The translations under genes and the position numbers were made by a program. From the NCBI RefSeq assembly GCF_000282475.1, contig NZ_AKJF01000096.1, positions 1-37,007 on the forward strand: 37,007 nt of DNA, read 5' to 3'. The notes below the pieces were generated by a model that worked only from the letters and a program-made list of their open reading frames with translations, was not told the origin of the DNA and searched no databases. Below, piece after piece: positions 1-9,060 of this stretch. The stretch comes from Pseudomonas sp. GM78. GTDB taxonomy: Bacteria > Pseudomonadota > Gammaproteobacteria > Pseudomonadales > Pseudomonadaceae. Positions within the stretch are counted from its first letter, which is position 1; each line of letters begins with the position of its first letter.

Positions 1-971
1 GGCAGGCCGCCGATGTCGATCTGGCTGAAACCTTCCCACAGACGGAACTCTTCGCCCGGGCTGTTACCGTTGACGGCCAGTGCGCATGGCGTGGTGGTGG
101 CGGTGCAGACGCTGTCTTCGTCGTTGTCGTAGTTGTAGAGACTGCCGCCCACGGTCATTTTCAGGTTGTCGGTAATGGCGAAACGCGCACCCAACTGGCC
201 AGCGTACAAGCGCAGGTCGTGCTTGAACTGCACGCCATCGCCGTCGACGTTGTCCTTGAGGGTGTAGTGACCGGCGCTACCGAACAGTTCGGTGTTGCCC
301 AGCGGGTATTTGTAAGTCAGGGCCAGGCCTTCCGGGTTGACGTCGCTATCCCAGATGATGTCGCCCATGCTCACCCATGGCTGCAGCATCTTGCCGCCGA
401 TCACGTGCAGGTTCTTGATGGCGTCGGGGTGGTAATCGACGTAACCCAGGTCCAGCCAGATCTGCTTCTTGTCGAAGTAGTTGTTCAGGTCCTGGTTGGT
501 GGAGCGAGCGTCGTCGCTGCTGCCGGTGGCGATACGGATGCCGGTGTCGACTTGCGGGTTGATTTCGCTGTACGCACCCAGGCGGGCACGAATGCGCTGG
601 CGATCCTGGTCCTTGTTGTTGGAAACGCCATCGTTGTGGACGTTTTCCTGGCGGAAACGCACGTCGCCCTTGAATTGGGTCTTGGCCGCCCACGCCAGTT
701 TCTGGTCGAAGGTGCTCAGCTCGTTGGTTTTCTTCGCGGTGGCCGCGATCTGCTCGTTGGTTTCTTGCTGGGCCTGACGAGCGATTTGCTGGTCTTTCTG
801 ATCCCGTGCCAGCTCGGCTTGCAGTTCGGTGTACTGGGCGTTGGTAATCGAGCCGTTAGCCTTGAGCATGTCGAGCAGTTTGGCGTCGACTGCAGCGCTG
901 GCAGGAACACTCATGGCCAGCAACAGGCCGCCACACAAGGCCGCCGCAGTTTTCGTGGAAGCAAGACGCAT
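1..971 (-). CDS. putative outer-membrane porin (C-terminus cut by window edge)
   Basis: The frame runs leftward from an ATG at 971-969 to the window edge with no stop, giving about 323 residues of an incomplete protein. A GGAG ribosome site lies 6 nt before the ATG. The product starts with a Sec signal peptide (MRLASTKTAAALCGGLLLA, then SVPASA). It continues with a short coiled-coil stretch rich in Gln, Ala and Asn (about residues 30-65), then beta-strand-like sequence with alternating polar and aromatic residues (for example DVRFRQENVHNDG and KQIWLDLGYVDYHPDA). This layout matches the Pseudomonas 'putative porin' family (Porin_5 type): a periplasmic helical N-terminus followed by a beta-barrel. 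Substrate cannot be told. A Cys pair (CTATTTPC) may form a loop disulfide. Family assignment is from memory of the family layout; gene reality is certain. Confidence 0.85.
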   Translation of the reverse strand, partial: MRLASTKTAAALCGGLLLAMSVPASAAVDAKLLDMLKANGSITNAQYTELQAELARDQKDQQIARQAQQETNEQIAATAKKTNELSTFDQKLAWAAKTQFKGDVRFRQENVHNDGVSNNKDQDRQRIRARLGAYSEINPQVDTGIRIATGSSDDARSTNQDLNNYFDKKQIWLDLGYVDYHPDAIKNLHVIGGKMLQPWVSMGDIIWDSDVNPEGLALTYKYPLGNTELFGSAGHYTLKDNVDGDGVQFKHDLRLYAGQLGARFAITDNLKMTVGGSLYNYDNDEDSVCTATTTPCALAVNGNSPGEEFRLWEGFSQIDIGGL

Positions 972-1253
972 ATCAATCTCCGAAGATGAGAGTGGATGGC
1001 TGAACCATCCTGGGCACAACCGACCATGGGGTGGACGGAAAACAGTGGCCGGATATAACCCGGCGCTCTAAAAACAGGCGCCAGTATCGCGATGGTTTAT
1101 TACAGTGCGGTGGCAATGTGATGGCATGTCTGTGACGATGCACAGTCGTTGCGAACTATTGATCTAGAGCGCTGTCGTCGAAATGCCCGTGTGCAAAGCA
1201 CACCGATAGGCGATACTCGCGGGGCTTTCACACCATGAAGAGTGAGGATGGTG

Positions 1254-2378
1254 ATGCCGTTGCAACGCCTGCAAAACCTGTCGGAAATCGACCCGCAAAC
1301 GTGGGACGCGCTGGTACCCGAGAATCAGCCCTTTCTGCGTCACGGGTTTCTCGGTGCGATGGAAGACAGTGGCAGTGTCGGTCCCCATTCCGGCTGGCAA
1401 CCCGAACATTTGTTGCACATCGAAGGCGATCGGCTGATTGCTGCGATGCCCAGCTACCGCAAGTGGCATTCCTACGGCGAGTATGTGTTCGATCACGCCT
1501 GGGCCGACGCCTGCGAGCGCGCTGGCATCGACTACTACCCCAAACTGCTGACTGCCGTACCGTTCAGCCCGGTCAGCGGCCCGCGCTTGCTGGCGGCCAG
1601 GGTCGAAGACGGTTTCGAACTGCTCAAGAGCCTTCCGGGCTACCTGGAGATCGAACAGCTCTCCAGTGCCCATATCAACTTCAGCGACCCGTTCACCGAC
1701 GCCGCACTGGCCGAACAACCGGGTTGGCTGCAGCGCATCGGCTGCCAGTACCACTGGCAAAACCGCGGCTATCGGGACTTCCAGGATTTTCTCGACGTAC
1801 TCAGTTCGCGCAAACGCAAGCAGATGCGCAAGGAACGCGAGCAAGTGGCCGGGCAGGGGATCGAATTCGAATGGCTCGAAGGTCGGCAAATGACCGAGGC
1901 ACAGTGGGATTTTGTCTATGCCTGCTACGCCAACACGTACGCGGTTCGCCGGCAACGACCTTACCTCACGCGAGAGTTTTTCAGCCTGCTGGCCGAGCGC
2001 ATGCCGCATGCGATTCGAGTGGTGTTGGCCAAACAAGGCTCACGCCCGGTGGCGATGGCCTTCAGCCTGGTCGGTGGCGACAGCTTCTACGGTCGTTATT
2101 GGGGCTGCCTGGCGGAGTTCGACCGCCTGCATTTCGAGACCTGTTTCTACCAGGGTATGGACTATGCGATTGCCAACGGTTACCAGCGCTTCGATGCCGG
2201 CGCCCAGGGCGAGCACAAGTTGATTCGCGGGTTTGAACCGGTGATTACCCACTCCTGGCACTACCTGCGCCATCCCGGGTTGAAGGCTGCGGTCAAGGAT
2301 TTCCTGCGTCAGGAACGCCTCGGCGTACTGGCCTACGCCGAGGACGCGAGGACGGCCTTGCCCTATCGCCAAACCTGA
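1254..2378 (+). CDS. FemAB-like / GNAT-fold N-acyltransferase (COG3146, DUF482 type)
   Basis: A protein of about 374 residues. It resembles the 'peptidogalycan biosynthesis' FemAB-like family (PF04339), cytoplasmic acyltransferases with a double GNAT fold whose substrate is unknown. Supporting stretches are NQPFLRHGFLGAMEDSGSV near the start, SRKRKQMRKEREQV in the middle, and GRYWGCLAEFDRLHFETCFY followed by RFDAGAQGEHKLIRGFEP near the end, where the acyl-CoA-binding fold is expected. The ATG at 1254 is chosen because GAGG lies 6 nt upstream; an in-frame GTG at 1242 and ATG at 1248 are alternatives. The gene stands alone, with a divergent porin on its left and a REP pair after the stop. Enzymatic role is inferred from the family only. 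Confidence 0.85.
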   Translation: MPLQRLQNLSEIDPQTWDALVPENQPFLRHGFLGAMEDSGSVGPHSGWQPEHLLHIEGDRLIAAMPSYRKWHSYGEYVFDHAWADACERAGIDYYPKLLTAVPFSPVSGPRLLAARVEDGFELLKSLPGYLEIEQLSSAHINFSDPFTDAALAEQPGWLQRIGCQYHWQNRGYRDFQDFLDVLSSRKRKQMRKEREQVAGQGIEFEWLEGRQMTEAQWDFVYACYANTYAVRRQRPYLTREFFSLLAERMPHAIRVVLAKQGSRPVAMAFSLVGGDSFYGRYWGCLAEFDRLHFETCFYQGMDYAIANGYQRFDAGAQGEHKLIRGFEPVITHSWHYLRHPGLKAAVKDFLRQERLGVLAYAEDARTALPYRQT

Positions 2379-2394
2379 ACATCGCACCGTTTCC

Positions 2395-2484
2395 TGTTGG
2401 AGCGAGCCTGCTCGCGAAGGCGGTCTATCAGCCGACAAATGTGTTGTCTGACACTCCGTCTTCGCGAGCAGGCTCGCTCCCACA
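2395..2484. repeat. REP inverted pair (REPIN), GAGCGAGCCTGCTCGCGAA family
   Basis: The left arm at 2395-2423 and the right arm at 2456-2484 are inverted copies of a roughly 29-nt unit with core GAGCGAGCCTGCTCGCGAA, separated by about 32 nt. Each arm is itself imperfectly palindromic (GAGCCTGCTC). It lies between two convergent genes, the usual place for Pseudomonas REP elements, which are mobilised by RAYT transposases; none is encoded here. It could also slow transcription read-through from both sides. Confidence 0.85.
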
Positions 2485-2500
2485 AAGGTTCCGGTGATGC

Positions 2501-4333
<1,833 letters not shown>

Positions 4334-4374
4334 CGGTTATTCACCCGCGAACGGGCTCTCCTTCAACGGTTTGA

Positions 4375-4390
4375 GCGTTGCCGGCAACGC
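4375..4390. other. perfect 16-nt palindrome between ppiA and the ABC exporter gene
   Basis: GCGTTGCCGGCAACGC reads the same on both strands and is followed on the plus strand by a further CGGCAACGG half copy. It could form a hairpin in the mRNA between ppiA and the exporter gene. There is no T-run on the minus strand, so it is not a standard terminator. A role in attenuation or RNA stability is only a guess. Confidence 0.45.
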
Positions 4391-4425
4391 CGGCAACGGC
4401 TCGGACATCCTTGTCCAGCTTAGTC

Positions 4426-4983
4426 TCAGTCGATGCGCTTGGCCGACTTGATGAACACAGGGTCCGCGGGCACATCCTTCATGCCGCTACGTACGGTGGT
4501 TGGCGAGTTGACGATGATGTCCACCACGTCCATGCCCTTGACCACCTTGCCGAATACCGCGTAGCCATCACCCTGGTCGAGGAAATCGTTGTCCTTGACG
4601 TTGATGAAGAACTGGCTGGTGGCCGAGTCAGGTACCGACGTACGCGCCATGGACAGGGTGCCACGAACGTTGACCAGGCCGTTCTTGTGCTCGTTCTTGA
4701 TCGGCGCCTTGGTTTCCTTTTGCTGCATCTGTTGGGTGAAACCGCCGCCCTGGACCATGAAGCCCGGAATCACGCGGTGGAAAATCGTGTTGTTGTAGAA
4801 GCCGCTGTCAACGTACTCAAGGAAGTTCTTGGTGCTGATCGGGGCCTTGACCGGGTCCAGTTCGATTTCGATCTGGCCATTGGTGGTGTCCAGTAGCACG
4901 TGCGGCGCCTTGGCAGGCGTTGCTGCCATCAGGTTGGCGGCAAACAGAACGGAGCCAGCGGCGAGGGCGATTTTTTTCAGCAT
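4426..4983 (-). CDS. ppiA: periplasmic peptidyl-prolyl cis-trans isomerase A (cyclophilin)
   Basis: A 185-residue cyclophilin that catalyses cis-trans isomerisation of Xaa-Pro bonds during folding of exported proteins. A Sec signal peptide ([20 protein letters not shown], about residues 1-20) places it in the periplasm. The cyclophilin signature [13 protein letters not shown] is at 68-80, with the catalytic Arg70, followed by the conserved SQFFINV and [12 protein letters not shown] blocks. Length fits PpiA (about 185-190 residues). The ATG at 4983 follows the stop of the upstream hydrolase gene by only 3 nt, so the two are almost surely co-transcribed. Confidence 0.95.
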   Translation of the reverse strand: MLKKIALAAGSVLFAANLMAATPAKAPHVLLDTTNGQIEIELDPVKAPISTKNFLEYVDSGFYNNTIFHRVIPGFMVQGGGFTQQMQQKETKAPIKNEHKNGLVNVRGTLSMARTSVPDSATSQFFINVKDNDFLDQGDGYAVFGKVVKGMDVVDIIVNSPTTVRSGMKDVPADPVFIKSAKRID

Positions 4984-4986
4984 GGG

Positions 4987-5790
4987 TCAGTGATCCTGAT
5001 GGGTGGTGTCGACTGCGGTGAGAAACTCGAGCAGCGTCTGGTTGAAGCGTTCGGGCTGGTCCAGCGGGGTGGCGTGACGTGAATCTTCGATCACTGCCAG
5101 CCGCGCATTCGGCAGCAGCCTGACGTAGTTTTCCTTCAGCGCGACCGGCGTGTAGTCGCGGTCGGCGCTGACGATGAGGGTTGGACAGGTGACCTTCGAA
5201 AGTCGTTCCTGAACCCCCCAGCCAACAATGGCATCGAAGCTTGCGAGATAAGCATGTTTGTCGTTTTTTGCCCAGCGTTCGGCCATCTTTTGTCGCAAAT
5301 CGGCCTGCCCGGGTTTGGGGAACAGCTTGGCGCCCAGGGCTTTGCCGATGCTGTGAAGGCTCAGTACACGCATCAGGCTCCAGCGCTTGAACCACTGCCA
5401 GTAATCGTCGCGGCTGCGCAACTTGACCTCGGGCGCGCTATTGACGATGCACAGGCTCTTGAGCAATTGCGGCTGATCCACGCCCAGTTGAAAGCCGATC
5501 ATGCCCCCCATCGACAACCCTACGTAGTGGGCGGGCCCCAGGTTCAGGTGCTCCATCAGCGCCACCAGGTCGGCGCTGAACCCGGCGATGCTGTAGCGCT
5601 CGCGGGGTTTGTCGGAGCGCCCGTGGCCGCGCACATCCGGGACGATCACCCGGTAGCGGGAGGCCAGCGTCGGGATCTGTTCTTCCCAGTCCAGGGTACT
5701 GGAACCCAGGCCGTGGACCAGCAGCAACGGCGTGCCGTGGCCATATTCCTCATAGTGCAGGTTGCAACCTTCGTGTTCGAAATAGGCCAT
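4987..5790 (-). CDS. alpha/beta-fold hydrolase
   Basis: A 267-residue alpha/beta hydrolase, probably cytoplasmic because no signal peptide is seen. An oxyanion-type HG pair lies at 26-27 (LLLVHGLGSS). The nucleophile elbow GLSMGG at 91-96 puts the catalytic Ser at 93. An acid is in the SADRDYTP block (Asp210 or Asp212), and the base is His239 in EDSRHATPLDQP. The order and spacing match esterases and 3-oxoadipate enol-lactonase-like enzymes, but the substrate is unknown. A very strong GGAGGTAA ribosome site lies just before the ATG at 5790. The gene starts 14 nt after the LysR gene and ends 3 nt before ppiA, forming a tight LysR-hydrolase-ppiA unit. Confidence 0.9.
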   Translation of the reverse strand: MAYFEHEGCNLHYEEYGHGTPLLLVHGLGSSTLDWEEQIPTLASRYRVIVPDVRGHGRSDKPRERYSIAGFSADLVALMEHLNLGPAHYVGLSMGGMIGFQLGVDQPQLLKSLCIVNSAPEVKLRSRDDYWQWFKRWSLMRVLSLHSIGKALGAKLFPKPGQADLRQKMAERWAKNDKHAYLASFDAIVGWGVQERLSKVTCPTLIVSADRDYTPVALKENYVRLLPNARLAVIEDSRHATPLDQPERFNQTLLEFLTAVDTTHQDH

Positions 5791-5804
5791 GCATTACCTC
5801 CGTG

Positions 5805-6728
5805 TCAGGCTTGTTCTGGGGCGGCGAACGGTGCGTCCAGTGGTGCAGTGTCGAACGTGCGCAGCAGTTCGACAAGAATCTGCGTCGCCGGGCCGAGCGG
5901 TTTGTCCTTGTTCGAATACAGGTAAAAACTCGGGTTGCGGCTGCCACCCTGGTCCAACGGTAGCAGCTTGAGCGTACCTTCCTTGAGTTCCCGTTCGATC
6001 ATGTGCCTGGGCAACCAGGCGAACCCCAGGCCGCTGCCGACGAAGGTGGCGGCGGTGGCCAGGCTGCCGACGGTCCAGCGTTGTTCGGCACCGAGCCAGC
6101 CGACGTCCCGTGGTTGCTGGCGCCCGGAGTCGCGGATGACCACTTGCAAGTGACTTTCCAGGTCCTGGAAATTCAGTTCGCGATTGAGGCGGTGCAGGGG
6201 GTGTTCCGGATGGGCGACCGCGACGAACTCGACATCGCTCAGTTCCGCGCCCAGGTAACCGGGAATGCTGAAACTGCTGATGGCCAGGTCAGCCACGCCT
6301 TCGAGCAGGACCTCCTCCACACCCGACAGCACCTCTTCACGCAGACGCACGCGACAGCCACGGCTTTGCGGCATGAACGCGGTCAGCGCGCGCACCAGGC
6401 GGGCGCTCGGGTAGGCGGCATCGACCACCAGGCGCACTTCGGCTTCCCAGCCTTGCTCCATGTGATGGGCCAGGTCTTCGAGCTGACTGGCCTGTTTCAC
6501 CAGTTGCCGGGAGCGGCGCAACAACACGCCGCCAGCCTCGGTGAGTACCGCCTTGCGCCCGTCGATGCGCAACAACGGCACGCCGAGCTGGTCTTGCATG
6601 CGCGCCACGGTGTAGCTGACCGACGATTGCGAGCGGTGCAGCGCTTCGGCGGCCTGGGCGAAACCGCCGTGGTCGACCACGGCTTGAAGCGTTCGCCATT
6701 GATCAAGGGTCACGCGGGGCGCTTTCAT
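5805..6728 (-). CDS. LysR-family transcriptional regulator
   Basis: A 307-residue LysR-type regulator. The N-terminal winged helix-turn-helix spans about residues 8-65 (LDQWRTLQAVVDHGGFAQAA, then LHRSQSSVSYTVARMQDQLGV). It is followed by a linker helix and a periplasmic-binding-protein-like effector domain (about 95-295). It is the first gene of a leftward run into the hydrolase and ppiA, 14 nt upstream of the hydrolase, which is unusual because LysR genes more often face their targets divergently. Only 50 nt separate it from the small secreted-protein gene on the other strand, which may share its promoter region. Effector and regulon are unknown. Confidence 0.93.
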   Translation of the reverse strand: MKAPRVTLDQWRTLQAVVDHGGFAQAAEALHRSQSSVSYTVARMQDQLGVPLLRIDGRKAVLTEAGGVLLRRSRQLVKQASQLEDLAHHMEQGWEAEVRLVVDAAYPSARLVRALTAFMPQSRGCRVRLREEVLSGVEEVLLEGVADLAISSFSIPGYLGAELSDVEFVAVAHPEHPLHRLNRELNFQDLESHLQVVIRDSGRQQPRDVGWLGAEQRWTVGSLATAATFVGSGLGFAWLPRHMIERELKEGTLKLLPLDQGGSRNPSFYLYSNKDKPLGPATQILVELLRTFDTAPLDAPFAAPEQA

Positions 6729-6778
6729 GATGGGCTCCTGTTGTCCTAAGCTGCGCAGTTCTTATTGGAGACTGCTGA

Positions 6779-7093
6779 ATGAAAAAAATGTGTTGTGCGT
6801 TACTGGCGATGTTGCCGTTGACTGCGTTTGCTTACCCCATCGACGTCCAGAAAGAGCTCAATGGTTTGAAGATCGACTACACCACCTATGCCTCCGATTA
6901 CGACATGGGCTCGATCACCGTGAACAACTACGGCGACACCGCTGCCGAATGCGCGGTGGTGTTTCGCAACGGTCCCGAATCGCCAAAGACCCGCAGGGTC
7001 AATCTGGACGCGGGTAAAAGCGCGGATCTTTCAGCCAAGTTCAACCGCAAGATCATAAAGCTGTACATCAGCATGACCTGCAAGCCGAAATGA
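6779..7093 (+). CDS. small secreted protein of unknown function
   Basis: A 104-residue protein with a clear Sec signal peptide (MKKMCCALLAMLPLTAFA, cut expected after Ala18). The mature part of about 86 residues begins YPIDVQKELNGLKIDYTTY and is rich in beta-forming residues. It has two cysteines, one in AAECAVVF and one in SMTCKPK at the C-terminus, suggesting a single disulfide in the periplasm. The pattern (VNNYGDTAAECAVVF, then NLDAGKSADLSAKFNRKI) looks like a small immunoglobulin-like domain. The ATG at 6779 has GGAG 8 nt upstream. Similar unnamed proteins are common in Pseudomonas as far as I recall. No function is proposed. Confidence 0.8.
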   Translation: MKKMCCALLAMLPLTAFAYPIDVQKELNGLKIDYTTYASDYDMGSITVNNYGDTAAECAVVFRNGPESPKTRRVNLDAGKSADLSAKFNRKIIKLYISMTCKPK

Positions 7094-7243
7094 CATTCAG
7101 CGGAGCACGCCAATCGCTGATGCTCCGCTTATAAACGAATTTCTTGATCGGTTATAGCAGTTATTTGCGCTTTTTCATCGATATGACTCTGTTTAACCTT
7201 CACTCCATCGACTTACAGCATTCTCAGATGGAGCCTACAACCC

Positions 7244-7843
7244 ATGTCCCGCGTTCTGATCATCGAAAGCAGTGCCCGCCAGCAAGACTCGGTTTCCCGT
7301 CAACTGACCCAGACCTTCATCAGCCAGTGGCAAGCCGCGCACCCGGGCGATCAGATCACCGTGCGTGACCTGGCGGTCAACCCGGTGCCGCACCTGGACA
7401 TCAACTTGTTGGGCGGCTGGATGAAGCCCGCCGATCAGCGCAGCGACATCGAACAACTGTCCCTGGAGCGCTCCAACCAGCTGACCGACGAGTTGCTCGC
7501 CGCCGACGTGCTGGTGATGGCAGCGCCGATGTACAACTTCGCCATCCCGAGCACCCTCAAGGCCTGGCTTGACCATGTGCTGCGTGCCGGCGTGACCTTC
7601 AAGTACACCGAAACCGGTCCGCAGGGTTTGCTCAGTGGCAAGCGCGCTTATGTACTGACTGCTCGCGGCGGCATCTACGCTGGCAGCACCGCGGACCACC
7701 AGGAACCCTACCTGCGCCAGGTCATGGGCTTCATTGGCATCCACGACGTGACGTTCATCCACGCCGAGGGCATGAACCTGGGCGGCGACTTCCAGGAGAA
7801 AGGCCTGAACCAGGCGAACGCCAAGCTTTCCCAGGTGGCCTGA
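7244..7843 (+). CDS. azoR: FMN-dependent NADH-azoreductase
   Basis: A 199-residue flavodoxin-fold quinone/azo reductase of the AzoR family, which uses FMN and NAD(P)H for two-electron reduction of quinones and azo compounds in the cytoplasm. The N-terminal FMN phosphate loop is SSARQQDSVSRQL. The next FMN-contact block is APMYNFAIPSTLKAWLDHVL, and TARGG comes later. The length is exactly that of E. coli AzoR and P. aeruginosa AzoR paralogues (about 200). GGAG lies 9 nt before the ATG. The 150-nt upstream gap presumably holds its promoter. The last residues (QANAKLSQVA) are typical of the family. Confidence 0.93.
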   Translation: MSRVLIIESSARQQDSVSRQLTQTFISQWQAAHPGDQITVRDLAVNPVPHLDINLLGGWMKPADQRSDIEQLSLERSNQLTDELLAADVLVMAAPMYNFAIPSTLKAWLDHVLRAGVTFKYTETGPQGLLSGKRAYVLTARGGIYAGSTADHQEPYLRQVMGFIGIHDVTFIHAEGMNLGGDFQEKGLNQANAKLSQVA

Positions 7844-7953
7844 GCCGTTAATCGCCAGATAATCACCGGATGGTCTAGTGACCTGGCGCGCAACCCTTCA
7901 AGCCTGCACGCGCATCGAACCTCCCTTTGCACTTGTTGCTCCTGAGTGCTCTT

Positions 7954-7991
7954 GCCCGATTGAACGCTTTAGCGAGATCGGGCTTTTTTTT
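7954..7991 (+). terminator. rho-independent terminator with nested loop hairpin
   Basis: GCCCGAT (7954-7960) pairs with ATCGGGC (7977-7983) and is followed by eight T residues (7984-7991). The loop contains its own small hairpin (CGCT TT AGCG). It lies 110 nt after the azoR stop and 80 nt before the next gene, so it may end azoR mRNA or a separate small RNA encoded in between. Confidence 0.85.
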
Positions 7992-8072
7992 GCCTGGGTT
8001 TTTGTATCGTTTGACTGTTCGCGATAACCGGCAAAACCCGTTATCTTCGCCGGCATTCAAAACGAGGCGAGC

Positions 8073-8939
8073 ATGGGCTATCTACTTTTTGTCACGCTGA
8101 TCCAGGCGTTTTCCTTCAGTCTGATCGGCGAGTACCTGGCAGGTCACGTCGACAGTTACTTCGCGGTGCTGATACGCGTGCTGCTGGCAGGGTTGGTGTT
8201 CATCCCACTGACCCGCTGGCGTTCGGTGGAACCGGCGTTCATGCGCGGCATGCTGCTGATCGGCGCACTGCAATTCGGTGTGACCTACGTCTGCCTGTAC
8301 CTGAGCTTTCGCGTGCTGACGGTGCCGGAAGTGCTGCTGTTCACCATCCTCACGCCGCTGCACGTGACCCTGATCGAAGACGCGTTGAACCGCCGCTTCA
8401 ATCCCTGGGCCCTGATCGCGGCACTGGTGGCGGTGGCGGGGGCGGCGGTGATTCGCTTCGACCGGATCAACCCGGACTTCTTCATGGGTTTCCTGCTGTT
8501 GCAGCTGGCCAACTTCACCTACGCCGCCGGCCAGGTGCTGTACAAACATCTGGTCGCACGTCATCCAAGCGATTTGCCGCATTACCGGCGTTTTGGCTAT
8601 TTCTACCTGGGCGCCTTGGCGGTGGCGTTGCCGGCGTTCCTGCTGTTTGGCAAACAGAACTTCCTGCCTGAAGCACCGTTGCAATGGGCTGTGCTGCTGT
8701 TCCTCGGCCTGGTGTCGACCGCGCTGGGGCTGTACTGGTGGAACAAAGGCGCCTGCCTGGTGAATGGCGGGACGCTGGCGGTGATGAACAACCTGCATGT
8801 GCCGGTGGGGCTGCTGATCAATCTGTTGATCTGGAATCAGCATGAGGAATTGGGGCGGTTGTTGCTGGGTGGGTCGGTGATATTGATGGCGGTGTGGATC
8901 AGCCGGTTGGGTGTCCGCCAGCCAGTCATCGCACACTGA
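8073..8939 (+). CDS. EamA/DMT-superfamily transporter
   Basis: A 288-residue inner-membrane protein with ten predicted hydrophobic helices in two repeated EamA halves, typical of drug/metabolite transporters. Key segments are MGYLLFVTLIQAFSFSLIGE at the N-terminus, LLIGALQFGVTYVCLYLSF, and the second-half block FLGLVSTALGLYWWNKGACL. The ending MNNLHVPVGLLINLLIW corresponds to the family's last two helices. GAGG lies 5 nt before the ATG. The transported compound (amino acid or other metabolite) cannot be told from sequence. It appears to be a single-gene unit bounded by a terminator upstream. Confidence 0.9.
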   Translation: MGYLLFVTLIQAFSFSLIGEYLAGHVDSYFAVLIRVLLAGLVFIPLTRWRSVEPAFMRGMLLIGALQFGVTYVCLYLSFRVLTVPEVLLFTILTPLHVTLIEDALNRRFNPWALIAALVAVAGAAVIRFDRINPDFFMGFLLLQLANFTYAAGQVLYKHLVARHPSDLPHYRRFGYFYLGALAVALPAFLLFGKQNFLPEAPLQWAVLLFLGLVSTALGLYWWNKGACLVNGGTLAVMNNLHVPVGLLINLLIWNQHEELGRLLLGGSVILMAVWISRLGVRQPVIAH

Positions 8940-9060
8940 TCCCTCGGCATGCGCCAACGGCCGACTATCATTCTAGCGTGCGCCCTCAAATTGACGGCCT
9001 GCAAAAACAGAACGCTGTTGCATTTTATTTTTTTCCGCCGAGCGTAGGTGAGACAAGAAA

